A stretch of 64,000 nt of DNA. Origin: a virus. Shown piece by piece: positions 7,641 to 15,778 of the stretch (position 1 is the stretch's first letter; the number at the start of each line of letters is the position of its first letter). The notes beneath the pieces were generated by a model. That model was not told where the DNA came from and did no database searches. It saw only the letters and a program-made list of their open reading frames with translations. The stretch covers positions 1 to 64,000 of IMG/VR virus record IMGVR_UViG_3300044998_001342, one strand, 5' to 3'. Both the position numbers and the translations under genes were made by a program.

Positions 7641-10600
7641 CAGCGTGCAGCGGTGCCGAACGGGCGAGCGTCGGCGGGCGCGCCGACCGTCACACCGACG
7701 GCGAGAGCGGGGATGGGGTGTCGTCCGGTCACGTCCGACTTGTGGCCGTGCTGGATGCCGCGCAGGACGCTCTGGCCGATGCGCTCGCCCTGAAGGCGCG
7801 CGATCCAGTCCTCCTGCCGGCGCAGCGGGATCATCTTCGTGGGCAGCAGCATCGGCTGGTACTTCACCGCCTCCTTGCCCTTGAGGACGCCGCGGTTGAT
7901 CTCGTCGAGCACCGACTTCTGGACGTAGTCGCCACGGACGTAGCCGTCGTGGTCTCCGGGATCGGTGACCCGCACGACGCCCGTGGCGTTCCGAACCGCC
8001 AGCTCGACGTGACGACGAAGCACACCCTCACGGCCGTAGATGGTACCGATCTTGTCGACCATGTGAGCCTGGACGGCGTCGAGACCCTTCGTCGCCAGGA
8101 GATCGTGGATGTTCGGGTCGCCTGCGGTGAGCGTGTCGCCGCGCTTCACCTCGGTGCCCGGCTTCACGTGCGGGAGCGGCTTCTGCCGGGTCTTCACCTT
8201 GCCGCGCTCGAACTGGATGACCCAGTCGCCCGCCTTGCTCTGGTGGACACCGACGATCTTGCCGTTGTTGGGAGCCAGGGCTGCGTCCTCGCGCCCCCGC
8301 TTCGCGGCGTCGAAGAGACGCTGCACGTCGCTGAACTCCGAGACGCTGTGGCCGGCCGTGGACACGATACCGCCGCCGTGCGTTTGCTTCAGCATGAGCT
8401 GCGCCGCTCGCTCACCGAGCGCCTGGGCCGCCACGATGCCGACGTTCTCACCGAGGTGATACTCCTTGCCGCTGGGGTGCACGCCCATGCACTTCGAGCA
8501 GACGCCCTGCGGCATCCGGCACTTCAGCGGACTGTGGACGACGAGCTGATCGACACCCTTCTCCTTGGCCTTCGACAGCACGTCTGGAGTGACGACCGTG
8601 CCGGCCTTGAACAGGTGGTCGCCGATCTTCACGTCGCTGGCGAGGTGCCGATCCACGATGTCCTTGTGGGTCACCGGCATCGACATCCCGTGGGTCGTTC
8701 CGCAGTCGGCCGAGGTGATCGGCTGGTCGATGTTCGCCTGCACGAGCAGCTTGCTCATGTAGCCGGGCTCGCGCACCGAGTCGGTCTTCTGGATGACGCC
8801 GCGACGCGCGCCGGCGGCCTGGAGGAAGTAGCCGCCGAGGTCGATGCCCTCGGCGAAGCTCTTCGTGATCGGCACCTTCGAGGGGGTGCCGAGGTGATCC
8901 TCGACCAGCATGGGGGCCATGATGAGCCCCTGGAACTGCTCGCGCTTCGCCTTGATGCCGGAGCCCAGCGGCGCCGGTGCCATGTCCGAGACGTTCGTGG
9001 GCTTGCCCTTGAGCACGTCGTTGTAGACGTCGTGGATCTTCCGGGTCGCCCGGAGCCAAGCCTCGGTCGTCTCTGCGGCGTCCGCGCCGCGCGCCTTCAT
9101 CGCCGCGACCTCCTTGGTGGCGTCGGCGATGATCTTGTCGCGGTGCTCACGCAGCGGCTCGATGTCCTTCAGCCCGACGGTGTGGCCCGACTCGTAGGCC
9201 ATCTTGAAGCCCAGCCGGCTCATCCCGTCGACGGTCTCGACGAAGTGCTTCGGCATGTTCTTCGCGACGTCCTTCAGGATGCTTTCCTGGACCTTGCGAT
9301 CGAACGGCTTGTCGAGCTTGGTGAGGACGTCGGAACGGAACTTCTCCGGCAGGACTTCGGCGATGCGGAGCCGTCCGAGCGTGGTGTCGCCCACGCCCTT
9401 CACGTGGATCTGCTGGTTGAGGTGGATGCGGTTCGAGCGGAACAGCGCCTCCGCCTCGTCCTTGTCCTTCAGCGCCCCCTGGTGCTTCCCGCGGGGGATC
9501 GACATGCGGTAGAGGCTGAGGGCCGACTCGTTCGCCGGCGAGAACAGCACGTCGCCCGAGCTGTCGCTGAGCGTGCGCTGCGACGGCATGATGCGCTTCG
9601 CCTCTTCGATCGCCTCCTGGGTGAGGGGGACCATCAGCGCCACGGTGTCGCCGTCGATGTCGCCGCCGAGCGGCGGCAGGATGAGCGGGCTCACCTTGAT
9701 CGCCGGGTCGTCGGTGAGCTTCGCCCGCTGGGCGACGAGACCGTACTGGTGCAGCACGGGGTCGCGCTTCATCAGGACGGGACGGTGCTGGACCTCCTGC
9801 TCCAGAGCCTTGATGGCGATGGGGTCCTTGCGGCTGATCATCTTCTGCGCCTCGTCCGGCCGGATGCGGGCCTGGACGAGGCGGCGCGCCACCATCGGGC
9901 GCATCAGCTCGATGGCAATCTTCTTCGGCAGACCAATCTCGTCCACCGACAGGTTCGGGTCCACGACGATGGTCGCACGGGACGTGTAGTCCTGCTTCTT
10001 CGCGATCATCTTGTCCTGGAAGAACCCGTCCTTCGGCTGGTCACCCGAGATCATGTGGATGATGCCGGGCAGCGTCTTGTCGGGATCTTCCTTCGTGCCG
10101 CGCATGTCGAGGTCGAGCGCCTTCTTCCCCTTCGGCGTGGTGCCGAAGAGGTTCGACAGCTCCTGGTAGAGACCGGCGCGCGCATCGAGCGTGTTGTTGT
10201 AGGGAACCTTGCCCTCGCCCTTCTTGAGCGACTCGTTCACCATGCCGAGACGCTTGTAGAGCGCGTTGAGGGGGTTGTTCTTGATCGTCCCGTCCGGCAG
10301 CGTGGCCTGCGGGCGGAACACGGGCGGCAGCACCGGCACGGCCTTGATGGTCCAGGCCTCGTCGAGCCGCTTGCCGGCGTCCTTCACGGTCTTCAGCGCG
10401 CGGTACTTGAAGTGCAGCTTGTCGAGCTGCGCGCCCTTCACCTTGGGATCCTTCAGCGCCGCGGCCGTCGCCTTCATCTCCTTGTCGATGTCGATCGACT
10501 TCAGAGCGTCGCGGAACGCCTTGCCGCCGATCTCTCCGTTCGGCAGCTTCGCCTTCCCCTCGATGATCTTGGGGATGTCGGTCTCCTTGATGCCGAGCGT

Positions 10601-13600
10601 GTGCGCGATGGCCCGGGCGTACACCGGGTTCGGCATCGGCTCGACCAGCTCGACGTGGCCCCAGTGCTGGCCCGCAGGACCGCCGGTGATGTTCGGGTCG
10701 AAGAGCCCGCCCTGCTCCGGCTTGTCGTCCTTGCCGCGGATGCTACGGGTGGGGCGCGTGATCTCGCCACGGCTCATGGCTCGCGTCTCGGCGTCGCTGC
10801 GCGGCATCAGGCGGATCTCAGCGCCCGACTTCTCGACGTTCACGCCGAGGCCCGTGAGCATCGACTCGAACTTCTTGAAGACGAACGGGATCTTCGGTGC
10901 CGGGATGCGCTCACCGTTCGCCAGCGCGCCCCAGACCTCACGGGCCTGCGGCTGGTCCGACTTCAGCGTCTGCATCTCGCGCAGGTTGTCCTTCAGGCCG
11001 GCGGCCAGCGCGGCGTAGATGCCAAGGCTGCCGAGGCTCTGCGCGCCGGTGTGGCCGCCACCGCGAGGGACACGCGTGTCGTTGTCGTAGTGGATCTTCG
11101 GCGCGTCGAACTGGAGCAGCTCGCTGCCGTAGCCGCCGGCGCGCACGTGCGTCTTCTTGTCGATCTGGTGTTCGAGCTGGAAGGCGTAGTGCGGACCGAC
11201 CATCACGTCGCCGAGCTTCCGGCCCGTCTTCGGGTCGTAGAGCGTCTCGGTGTCCTTCAGTCCGTGCTGCTTCAGCTCGTCCTGGATCTTCTTAAGGTAG
11301 TCGGTGCCTCCCTGGAAGTTGCGGACGAAGTACGGGCGTCCCGTCTTGTCCGCGATCTTCCCCGCGGCCGTCTCCAGGAGCTGGCCGGGGTTCATGCGTC
11401 CGGGCACGCTGACCGGGTTGATCAGCATCTCCACGGGCTTGCCCTTCTCGTCGTGGGGCATGTCCTTGTCGTCGATGATCTCCGTGACGATGCCCTTCGC
11501 ACTGTGGCGCGTGGAGATCTTCGAGCCGATCTGCGCCGGCTCCAGGGTCTTGAGGTGGACGACGACGTTCTTGCCGACGCGCTCCGCACGCACGACCTCG
11601 GCCTCGTAGTCGCCGTCCCAGACCATCGAGCTGTTCTGGTACTTGTTGCGGAGGCGCTTGCCGATCTTGTACTTCGCGTTGATGTCGGCGGTCCCGGGCA
11701 GCATGACCTCGCCGAGCGCCAGCACGAGCGGGTCGCCCGGCTTCACCTTCGTACCGGGCTTGACGATGCCGTCGTCACCGATCTTGTCGATGCGATCCTT
11801 CGAGTAGACCCCCGGCTTGCCGATCAGGAACTCCTTCTTCCCGAGCACGTGGGTGTCGGAGAGGAGCATGCTGGGCTTGTAGAGGTGCTCGGACGCCAAG
11901 CGGTCGGCGGCGCTTCGCGAGATGACGATGCCGTCCTCGTGGTTCGAGCCGTTGGCCAGGTACGCCACGCGCAGGTTCGCGCCCAGCGCGAGCGTGCCGT
12001 TCTTCGTGTAGTTGTTGTCCGCGACGATCTGCCCGGCTCGGACGCGGTCCCCCGGCTTCACCAGCGGCGAGCTGTGAAGCTGGCCCTTCGGATCGTTCGT
12101 TGGGTAGTGGTGATAGAGGTGAACCGAATGCGTCCCGTCCTTGCCCTGGATGACGATCTCGTCCTTCTTGATCTCCTTCACCACACCGTCCGCCTTGGCG
12201 CGGTGCGCGAGGAACCCGGAGCCCATGATCGCCTCGAACGACTTCCCGGCGCCGGCCTCGACCTGCACCTTGGGCGGCTCACGGCCGACCACCGAGATGG
12301 CCTGGGCCATGTGCCGAGCCGACATCGTCGAGCGTCCGGCGCTGTCGTTCTGCATGAACGGCACGAGGTTCGTCTCGACGGCGAAGACCTGCGCCGCGCT
12401 CGGCATCACGTAGTCGGCCGAGGAGAACGCGATGTCGTCGCGCATGTGGCCGCGGGAGTCCGACATCCGGACCGTCTTGCTGAGGGGCTTCGGCGTGCCC
12501 TTCTCCCACCGCACCTGGTCGGGGAGGACAACGTTCGAGACTGCCGCGGTCGCGGCGTCGACGTCCTCCATCTTCCCGGTCTTCGTGTTGTAGAGCCGGA
12601 CGTACGGCTTCCGATCCTTGATCGACACACCGAAGGTGAGGTGCGTGTTCACGCCGGCGTTCGACTCGGGCGTGAACACCGGGTCGAGGAAGCCGAGGTG
12701 CGACGGGTCGAGCGACGTGTTGCTCTTCGACAGCGCGTGCGGGTTCTGGATGCCGCCCGGTCCCGTGATCGTCACCATGGACCGGTCCGAGAGCATCGAG
12801 ACGGGGTTCGTCTGCTTCCCGTTCGCCGCCAGGGACGTCGTGAAGACGTGGTAGAGCGGGCGCTGGATGAGGTCGGGCATGAACACGTCGCGCAGGACGC
12901 TGTGGTCGCCCGACGCCAGACGACGCTGAACCGTGGGCTTCCCCAGCGCGCGCTGGATCCGAGACTCGATGTCGGGTGCGGCCTTGGCGATCCGATCGAC
13001 GAACTGGTCCTTCGCGGTCCACAGCTCCTTGTATCGGAGGCTGTCGATGGGGTCCGGATCCTTCCGCTTGGCGGCGACGTCCAGCAGCTTCTTCGACGCC
13101 TCGAAGAGCACGCTACCGTCGACCCGCTCGGACTTCACACCGACGTTGGCGTGCGCCACGACCGGATCGATGCGGGTGCCCTCGAAGATGGCCTTCGTCT
13201 CCAGGACCGGATCGGCCTTCTCCCCGAGCGGTTCCTTGCGCCAGGTCTCGTAGAGCGACTTGAGGTCGCGCGCGACGTTGGCCTTCTTGCGCGATGCCTC
13301 GTAGGCGTCGGCACCCCACGCCTTCTTCATCGCCTCGTCGTCGACGCCCATGGCGTTCAGAACGCTGTAGAGCGGGATCTTCCGCGACCCCAGCTTCATG
13401 TAGATCTCGCCACTGTCACCGGTCTGGAGATCGAAGCTGCGGCCCTTGGCGAGCTGGAACTGCGCCTCGAACTCGCCGGGCTTCTCGGTCGCCTTCACGT
13501 AGACGCCCGGACGCAGGCGCCACTGGTTCGCGATGAACTTCTCCGACCCGCCGATGATGTAGCTGTAGTGACGCGTCAGCTTCGGGATCTTGGCGACCGG

Positions 13601-13870
13601 CGAGTTCTTCTTGCTGACCAGCGTCTTCCCCGACGTGGTGTCGACGATCTCGATCGTTCCGACGACGGGAGCGGCCCACGACCGGCCCTCCATCTTCGCC
13701 TTGAACTGGTCCTTGATGTCGTCGACCCCGAGACGATCCTCGATCTTGAGGTCGCTCACGCGCACCTCGAACCGACCCGACCGGTCCTTCACCGGGAAAG
13801 TCTGGCCGATCTGCTGAAGGAGCTGATCCTTCAGTTCCTCGAACTGGTGGTGGGGGTCCGATGTCAGCAC
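7640..13870 (-). CDS. Single-chain RNA polymerase: beta and beta-prime fused
   Basis: A 2076-residue DNA-directed RNA polymerase. Beta-like motifs: NLRVAYLANGSNHEDGIVIS (about 632-651), KISTRHSAKGIVTEI (784-798), DMPHDEKGKPVEMLINP with VPGRMNPGQLLE (803-833) and GGGHTGAQSLGSLG (937-950). The beta end is near residue 1010. Beta-prime-like motifs: RSIRGKDDKPEQGGLF (1042-1057), KKQDYTSRATIVVDP (1291-1305), the active-site loop GGDIDGD (1402-1408; bases 9647-9667) with three Asp, a trigger-loop segment GARRGVIQKTDSVREPGYMS (1687-1706), a zinc site with C1723, C1784, C1791 and C1794, and GENVGIVAAQALGE (1807-1820). The four-Cys finger that normally follows GGLF in beta-prime is absent. GTG 13870 lies 6 bases after a -10 box, suggesting a leaderless message. 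No frameshift is seen. It probably transcribes late phage genes or is packaged; alpha, omega and sigma partners are not visible. Confidence 0.95.
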   Translation of the reverse strand: MLTSDPHHQFEELKDQLLQQIGQTFPVKDRSGRFEVRVSDLKIEDRLGVDDIKDQFKAKMEGRSWAAPVVGTIEIVDTTSGKTLVSKKNSPVAKIPKLTRHYSYIIGGSEKFIANQWRLRPGVYVKATEKPGEFEAQFQLAKGRSFDLQTGDSGEIYMKLGSRKIPLYSVLNAMGVDDEAMKKAWGADAYEASRKKANVARDLKSLYETWRKEPLGEKADPVLETKAIFEGTRIDPVVAHANVGVKSERVDGSVLFEASKKLLDVAAKRKDPDPIDSLRYKELWTAKDQFVDRIAKAAPDIESRIQRALGKPTVQRRLASGDHSVLRDVFMPDLIQRPLYHVFTTSLAANGKQTNPVSMLSDRSMVTITGPGGIQNPHALSKSNTSLDPSHLGFLDPVFTPESNAGVNTHLTFGVSIKDRKPYVRLYNTKTGKMEDVDAATAAVSNVVLPDQVRWEKGTPKPLSKTVRMSDSRGHMRDDIAFSSADYVMPSAAQVFAVETNLVPFMQNDSAGRSTMSARHMAQAISVVGREPPKVQVEAGAGKSFEAIMGSGFLAHRAKADGVVKEIKKDEIVIQGKDGTHSVHLYHHYPTNDPKGQLHSSPLVKPGDRVRAGQIVADNNYTKNGTLALGANLRVAYLANGSNHEDGIVISRSAADRLASEHLYKPSMLLSDTHVLGKKEFLIGKPGVYSKDRIDKIGDDGIVKPGTKVKPGDPLVLALGEVMLPGTADINAKYKIGKRLRNKYQNSSMVWDGDYEAEVVRAERVGKNVVVHLKTLEPAQIGSKISTRHSAKGIVTEIIDDKDMPHDEKGKPVEMLINPVSVPGRMNPGQLLETAAGKIADKTGRPYFVRNFQGGTDYLKKIQDELKQHGLKDTETLYDPKTGRKLGDVMVGPHYAFQLEHQIDKKTHVRAGGYGSELLQFDAPKIHYDNDTRVPRGGGHTGAQSLGSLGIYAALAAGLKDNLREMQTLKSDQPQAREVWGALANGERIPAPKIPFVFKKFESMLTGLGVNVEKSGAEIRLMPRSDAETRAMSRGEITRPTRSIRGKDDKPEQGGLFDPNITGGPAGQHWGHVELVEPMPNPVYARAIAHTLGIKETDIPKIIEGKAKLPNGEIGGKAFRDALKSIDIDKEMKATAAALKDPKVKGAQLDKLHFKYRALKTVKDAGKRLDEAWTIKAVPVLPPVFRPQATLPDGTIKNNPLNALYKRLGMVNESLKKGEGKVPYNNTLDARAGLYQELSNLFGTTPKGKKALDLDMRGTKEDPDKTLPGIIHMISGDQPKDGFFQDKMIAKKQDYTSRATIVVDPNLSVDEIGLPKKIAIELMRPMVARRLVQARIRPDEAQKMISRKDPIAIKALEQEVQHRPVLMKRDPVLHQYGLVAQRAKLTDDPAIKVSPLILPPLGGDIDGDTVALMVPLTQEAIEEAKRIMPSQRTLSDSSGDVLFSPANESALSLYRMSIPRGKHQGALKDKDEAEALFRSNRIHLNQQIHVKGVGDTTLGRLRIAEVLPEKFRSDVLTKLDKPFDRKVQESILKDVAKNMPKHFVETVDGMSRLGFKMAYESGHTVGLKDIEPLREHRDKIIADATKEVAAMKARGADAAETTEAWLRATRKIHDVYNDVLKGKPTNVSDMAPAPLGSGIKAKREQFQGLIMAPMLVEDHLGTPSKVPITKSFAEGIDLGGYFLQAAGARRGVIQKTDSVREPGYMSKLLVQANIDQPITSADCGTTHGMSMPVTHKDIVDRHLASDVKIGDHLFKAGTVVTPDVLSKAKEKGVDQLVVHSPLKCRMPQGVCSKCMGVHPSGKEYHLGENVGIVAAQALGERAAQLMLKQTHGGGIVSTAGHSVSEFSDVQRLFDAAKRGREDAALAPNNGKIVGVHQSKAGDWVIQFERGKVKTRQKPLPHVKPGTEVKRGDTLTAGDPNIHDLLATKGLDAVQAHMVDKIGTIYGREGVLRRHVELAVRNATGVVRVTDPGDHDGYVRGDYVQKSVLDEINRGVLKGKEAVKYQPMLLPTKMIPLRRQEDWIARLQGERIGQSVLRGIQHGHKSDVTGRHPIPALAVGVTVGAPADARPFGTAAR

Positions 13871-13876
13871 CCACGC

Positions 13877-13906
13877 AGTCTACCCGCGCCCTCGAATATG
13901 GGTCAA
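13877..13906 (-). promoter_or_regulatory. Leaderless-type promoter of the RNA polymerase operon
   Basis: On the minus strand, TTGACC (13906-13901), an 18-base spacer, TAGACT (13882-13877), then six bases to the GTG start. The same arrangement (TTGACC, N18, TACGCT, N6, ATG) precedes the 24973 gene. It resembles a sigma-70 promoter whose transcript would start at or very near the start codon. Confidence 0.65.
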
Positions 13907-13930
13907 CGCGAGCGTCCTCGCAGCTATCAG
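13901..13930 (+). promoter_or_regulatory. Candidate phage promoter P3 (CTATCAGC type)
   Basis: GGTCAA (13901-13906), 18 bases, TATCAG (13925-13930) in CTATCAGCAGG. It is followed by GTGGAGGA and the ATG at 13948. The GGTCAA hexamer is also the -35 box of the divergent RNA polymerase promoter, read on the other strand. Confidence 0.5.
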
Positions 13931-13947
13931 CAGGCGTGGAGGACCAG

Positions 13948-14088
13948 ATGCACGATCCCAACGAACAGACGAAGGAAGCCGAAGACCAGGACCAGTACGA
14001 GCACGACGACAGCCTGACCAGGTTCGAGAACGACCTGAACGAGGCGCTGGAGAAGTCCATCGAGGGCCTCTCGGAGGAACCCGGGTGA
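13948..14088 (+). CDS. Small acidic hypothetical protein
   Basis: A 46-residue acidic, probably helical protein (MHDPNEQTKEAEDQDQY at the start, ending SIEGLSEEPG). ATG 13948 has GGAGGA six bases upstream, so I prefer it over a longer frame starting at 13861. It is the first gene after promoter P3, and its stop overlaps the next GTG (GTGA). Function unknown. Confidence 0.65.
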   Translation: MHDPNEQTKEAEDQDQYEHDDSLTRFENDLNEALEKSIEGLSEEPG

Positions 14089-14192
14089 GCCTCTTCTCGG
14101 TCGTGTTCTGGTCGTTCGCCGCTGGCTTCGCCCTCGGTGTGGTCGACGCCGTGACAAACAGCCCGTTCTGGAGATGGCTCATCGGAGGCTGA
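14085..14192 (+). CDS. Small single-span membrane protein
   Basis: A 35-residue frame starting at GTG 14085 and overlapping the previous stop by four bases. Residues of about 3-22 (LFSVVFWSFAAGFALGVVDA) form one membrane helix, followed by a short polar-aromatic tail. GGAGG near its end is the ribosome site of the next gene, whose ATG follows the TGA directly. Too short to assign a family; the tight coupling argues that it is translated. Confidence 0.55.
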   Translation: MSLFSVVFWSFAAGFALGVVDAVTNSPFWRWLIGG

Positions 14193-14576
14193 ATGAAGGA
14201 CAAGATCAGCAGAGAGCAGATGGAAGCCGAAGCGGAGCCCCCGAACAACTTCGAGGGCTTCGACGACATCACCGCCCCGTGCGATCTCTGTGGGGAAGAG
14301 AACGTCGGGGTGGGCACCCCCGTCATCATGATGATCCCGGGGATGATCTTCCCGAGCCGAGAGTTCGACGTCCCGATGTTCGTGCCGGACCCGGACGCCA
14401 AGCTCCAGATCGTGAAGCTGCCGAACAACCAGCTCGGCTTCGTCACGGACGAGACAGTCACGAAGTACGCGCACGAGCAGTGCTACACGGATCTCGTCGA
14501 ACAGGCGATGTACGCCGAGGAAGCCGAAGACGACGAAGACGAAGACGAAGAAGAGGAAGACGAGGAGGACGAATGA
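14193..14576 (+). CDS. Hypothetical protein with CxxC site and poly-acidic tail
   Basis: A 127-residue protein, ATG 14193, with GGAGG just upstream. A CDLC pair near residue 30 and a later H..C (AHEQC) could bind a metal. The last 25 or so residues are almost entirely Asp and Glu, a DNA-mimic or protein-interaction type of tail. It precedes and overlaps the MoxR-type ATPase gene (ATGA), so it may be an adaptor for that machine. No family recognised. Confidence 0.75.
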   Translation: MKDKISREQMEAEAEPPNNFEGFDDITAPCDLCGEENVGVGTPVIMMIPGMIFPSREFDVPMFVPDPDAKLQIVKLPNNQLGFVTDETVTKYAHEQCYTDLVEQAMYAEEAEDDEDEDEEEEDEEDE

Positions 14577-15778
14577 CGACGTACGGGTTCAAGCCGGCCG
14601 AGATCTTGGTACGCCGCGAGCTGGAGATGCAGACGAAGCTGATCCAGAAGGGCGTCGAACACCCGCTCAACAACCCGCTGCTCCTCGGGCCGGTGGGCGG
14701 CGGCAAGACCGCCATCGCTCGTCGCGCCTGTGAGCACTACTCGCTCACGCTCCTCGCGATCAACTGCGGCGAGAACAGCGACGCCACGGACGTGTCGGGG
14801 GTGCCCGTTCCCGGCATGATCCGGTGGCTGATGCAGAACGGCACCGAGTCGGAGAAGGCCGGCGCGCGGGGCGCGTACATGGAGTGGGTGCTGAACCGCT
14901 ACGCCGCCATGGCGTGCATCCAGCCGGGCTTCCTCTTCTTCGACGACCTCGACAAGGCTCCGCCGGTCGTGCAGGGCGCCCTGCTCGGCGTCACCGCGAA
15001 CCGCAAGTTCCGCGACAAGGACCTGCACCCCGGCACCCTCATCATGGGCGCCGGGAACAGGCTCGACGACGACATCTACGCGAACGAGATCTCGGAGTCG
15101 CTGCGGACCCGCATGACCATCATCGAGATGGCACCGGACATCCTCAGCTTCACCGAGTACGGCCGCGACAGCGGCGAGATCCACGAAGCCGTGATCGGCT
15201 ACCTCCAGTTCAAGCCGGCCCACCTCCACGAGTGGAAGGAAGGCGTGGCGCGGTTCCCCACCCCGCGCGGGTGGTGGGAGGCCTCGCAGCAGCTCTTCGA
15301 GTACTTCAACCCGGTGGAGGACGTGTTCCAGAACGGAGCGAAGGAGAACTGGAAGGGCATCGTCGCGCGCAAGGTCGGCGACCACGTCGCGAACGACTTC
15401 TGGGCTTGGTACGAGATCATCCAGAAGGTCGACGTCCAGGAGATCCTACACCGCGGGAACCTTCAGCTCTCCGGCGACGCCGCTGCTCGCCGGATGCAGC
15501 AGTACGCTTCGGTCTTCGCCGTCGCCCAGTACCTCAACGTGAAGGGCGTCGAGAAGAAGCACGTGGGCTTGAAGAAGTGGGTCCCTGCTCTCGACGGCGA
15601 GATGCGCGTCGCGCTGATCGTGCAGCTCAAGCACAAGGTCCGCGTGAACATCGCGAGCCACTTCCCCGAGACGGGAGACGAGATGCTCGCCGAGTACACG
15701 CTGACCTCCGACGGGAAGCAGAAGGCCGTCCCGGGCAGCAAGATCTCGGCTGCCACAGACCAAGGAACCACGTCGTGA
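14573..15778 (+). CDS. MoxR-type AAA+ ATPase
   Basis: A 401-residue ATPase. Walker A GPVGGGKTA is at 39-47, Walker B FLFFDDLDKA at about 120-129, sensor 1 within IMGAGNR (158-163) and candidate arginine finger residues in SLRTRM (176-181). The combination and the downstream VWA gene are typical of MoxR/RavA-like chaperone ATPases, which remodel or activate partner complexes. The start overlaps the preceding stop (ATGA) and the end overlaps the next start (GTGA), so the three genes are coupled. Its substrate in the phage is unknown; virion assembly, host takeover or defence are all possible. Confidence 0.88.
   Translation: MTTYGFKPAEILVRRELEMQTKLIQKGVEHPLNNPLLLGPVGGGKTAIARRACEHYSLTLLAINCGENSDATDVSGVPVPGMIRWLMQNGTESEKAGARGAYMEWVLNRYAAMACIQPGFLFFDDLDKAPPVVQGALLGVTANRKFRDKDLHPGTLIMGAGNRLDDDIYANEISESLRTRMTIIEMAPDILSFTEYGRDSGEIHEAVIGYLQFKPAHLHEWKEGVARFPTPRGWWEASQQLFEYFNPVEDVFQNGAKENWKGIVARKVGDHVANDFWAWYEIIQKVDVQEILHRGNLQLSGDAAARRMQQYASVFAVAQYLNVKGVEKKHVGLKKWVPALDGEMRVALIVQLKHKVRVNIASHFPETGDEMLAEYTLTSDGKQKAVPGSKISAATDQGTTS

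Noticed and set aside
7634-14017. A 2127-residue open frame antisense to the RNA polymerase gene
   Set aside because: It mirrors the GC-rich codon structure of the real gene, is Arg/Leu/Val/Asp repetitive and has no domain, while the other strand has clear polymerase motifs.
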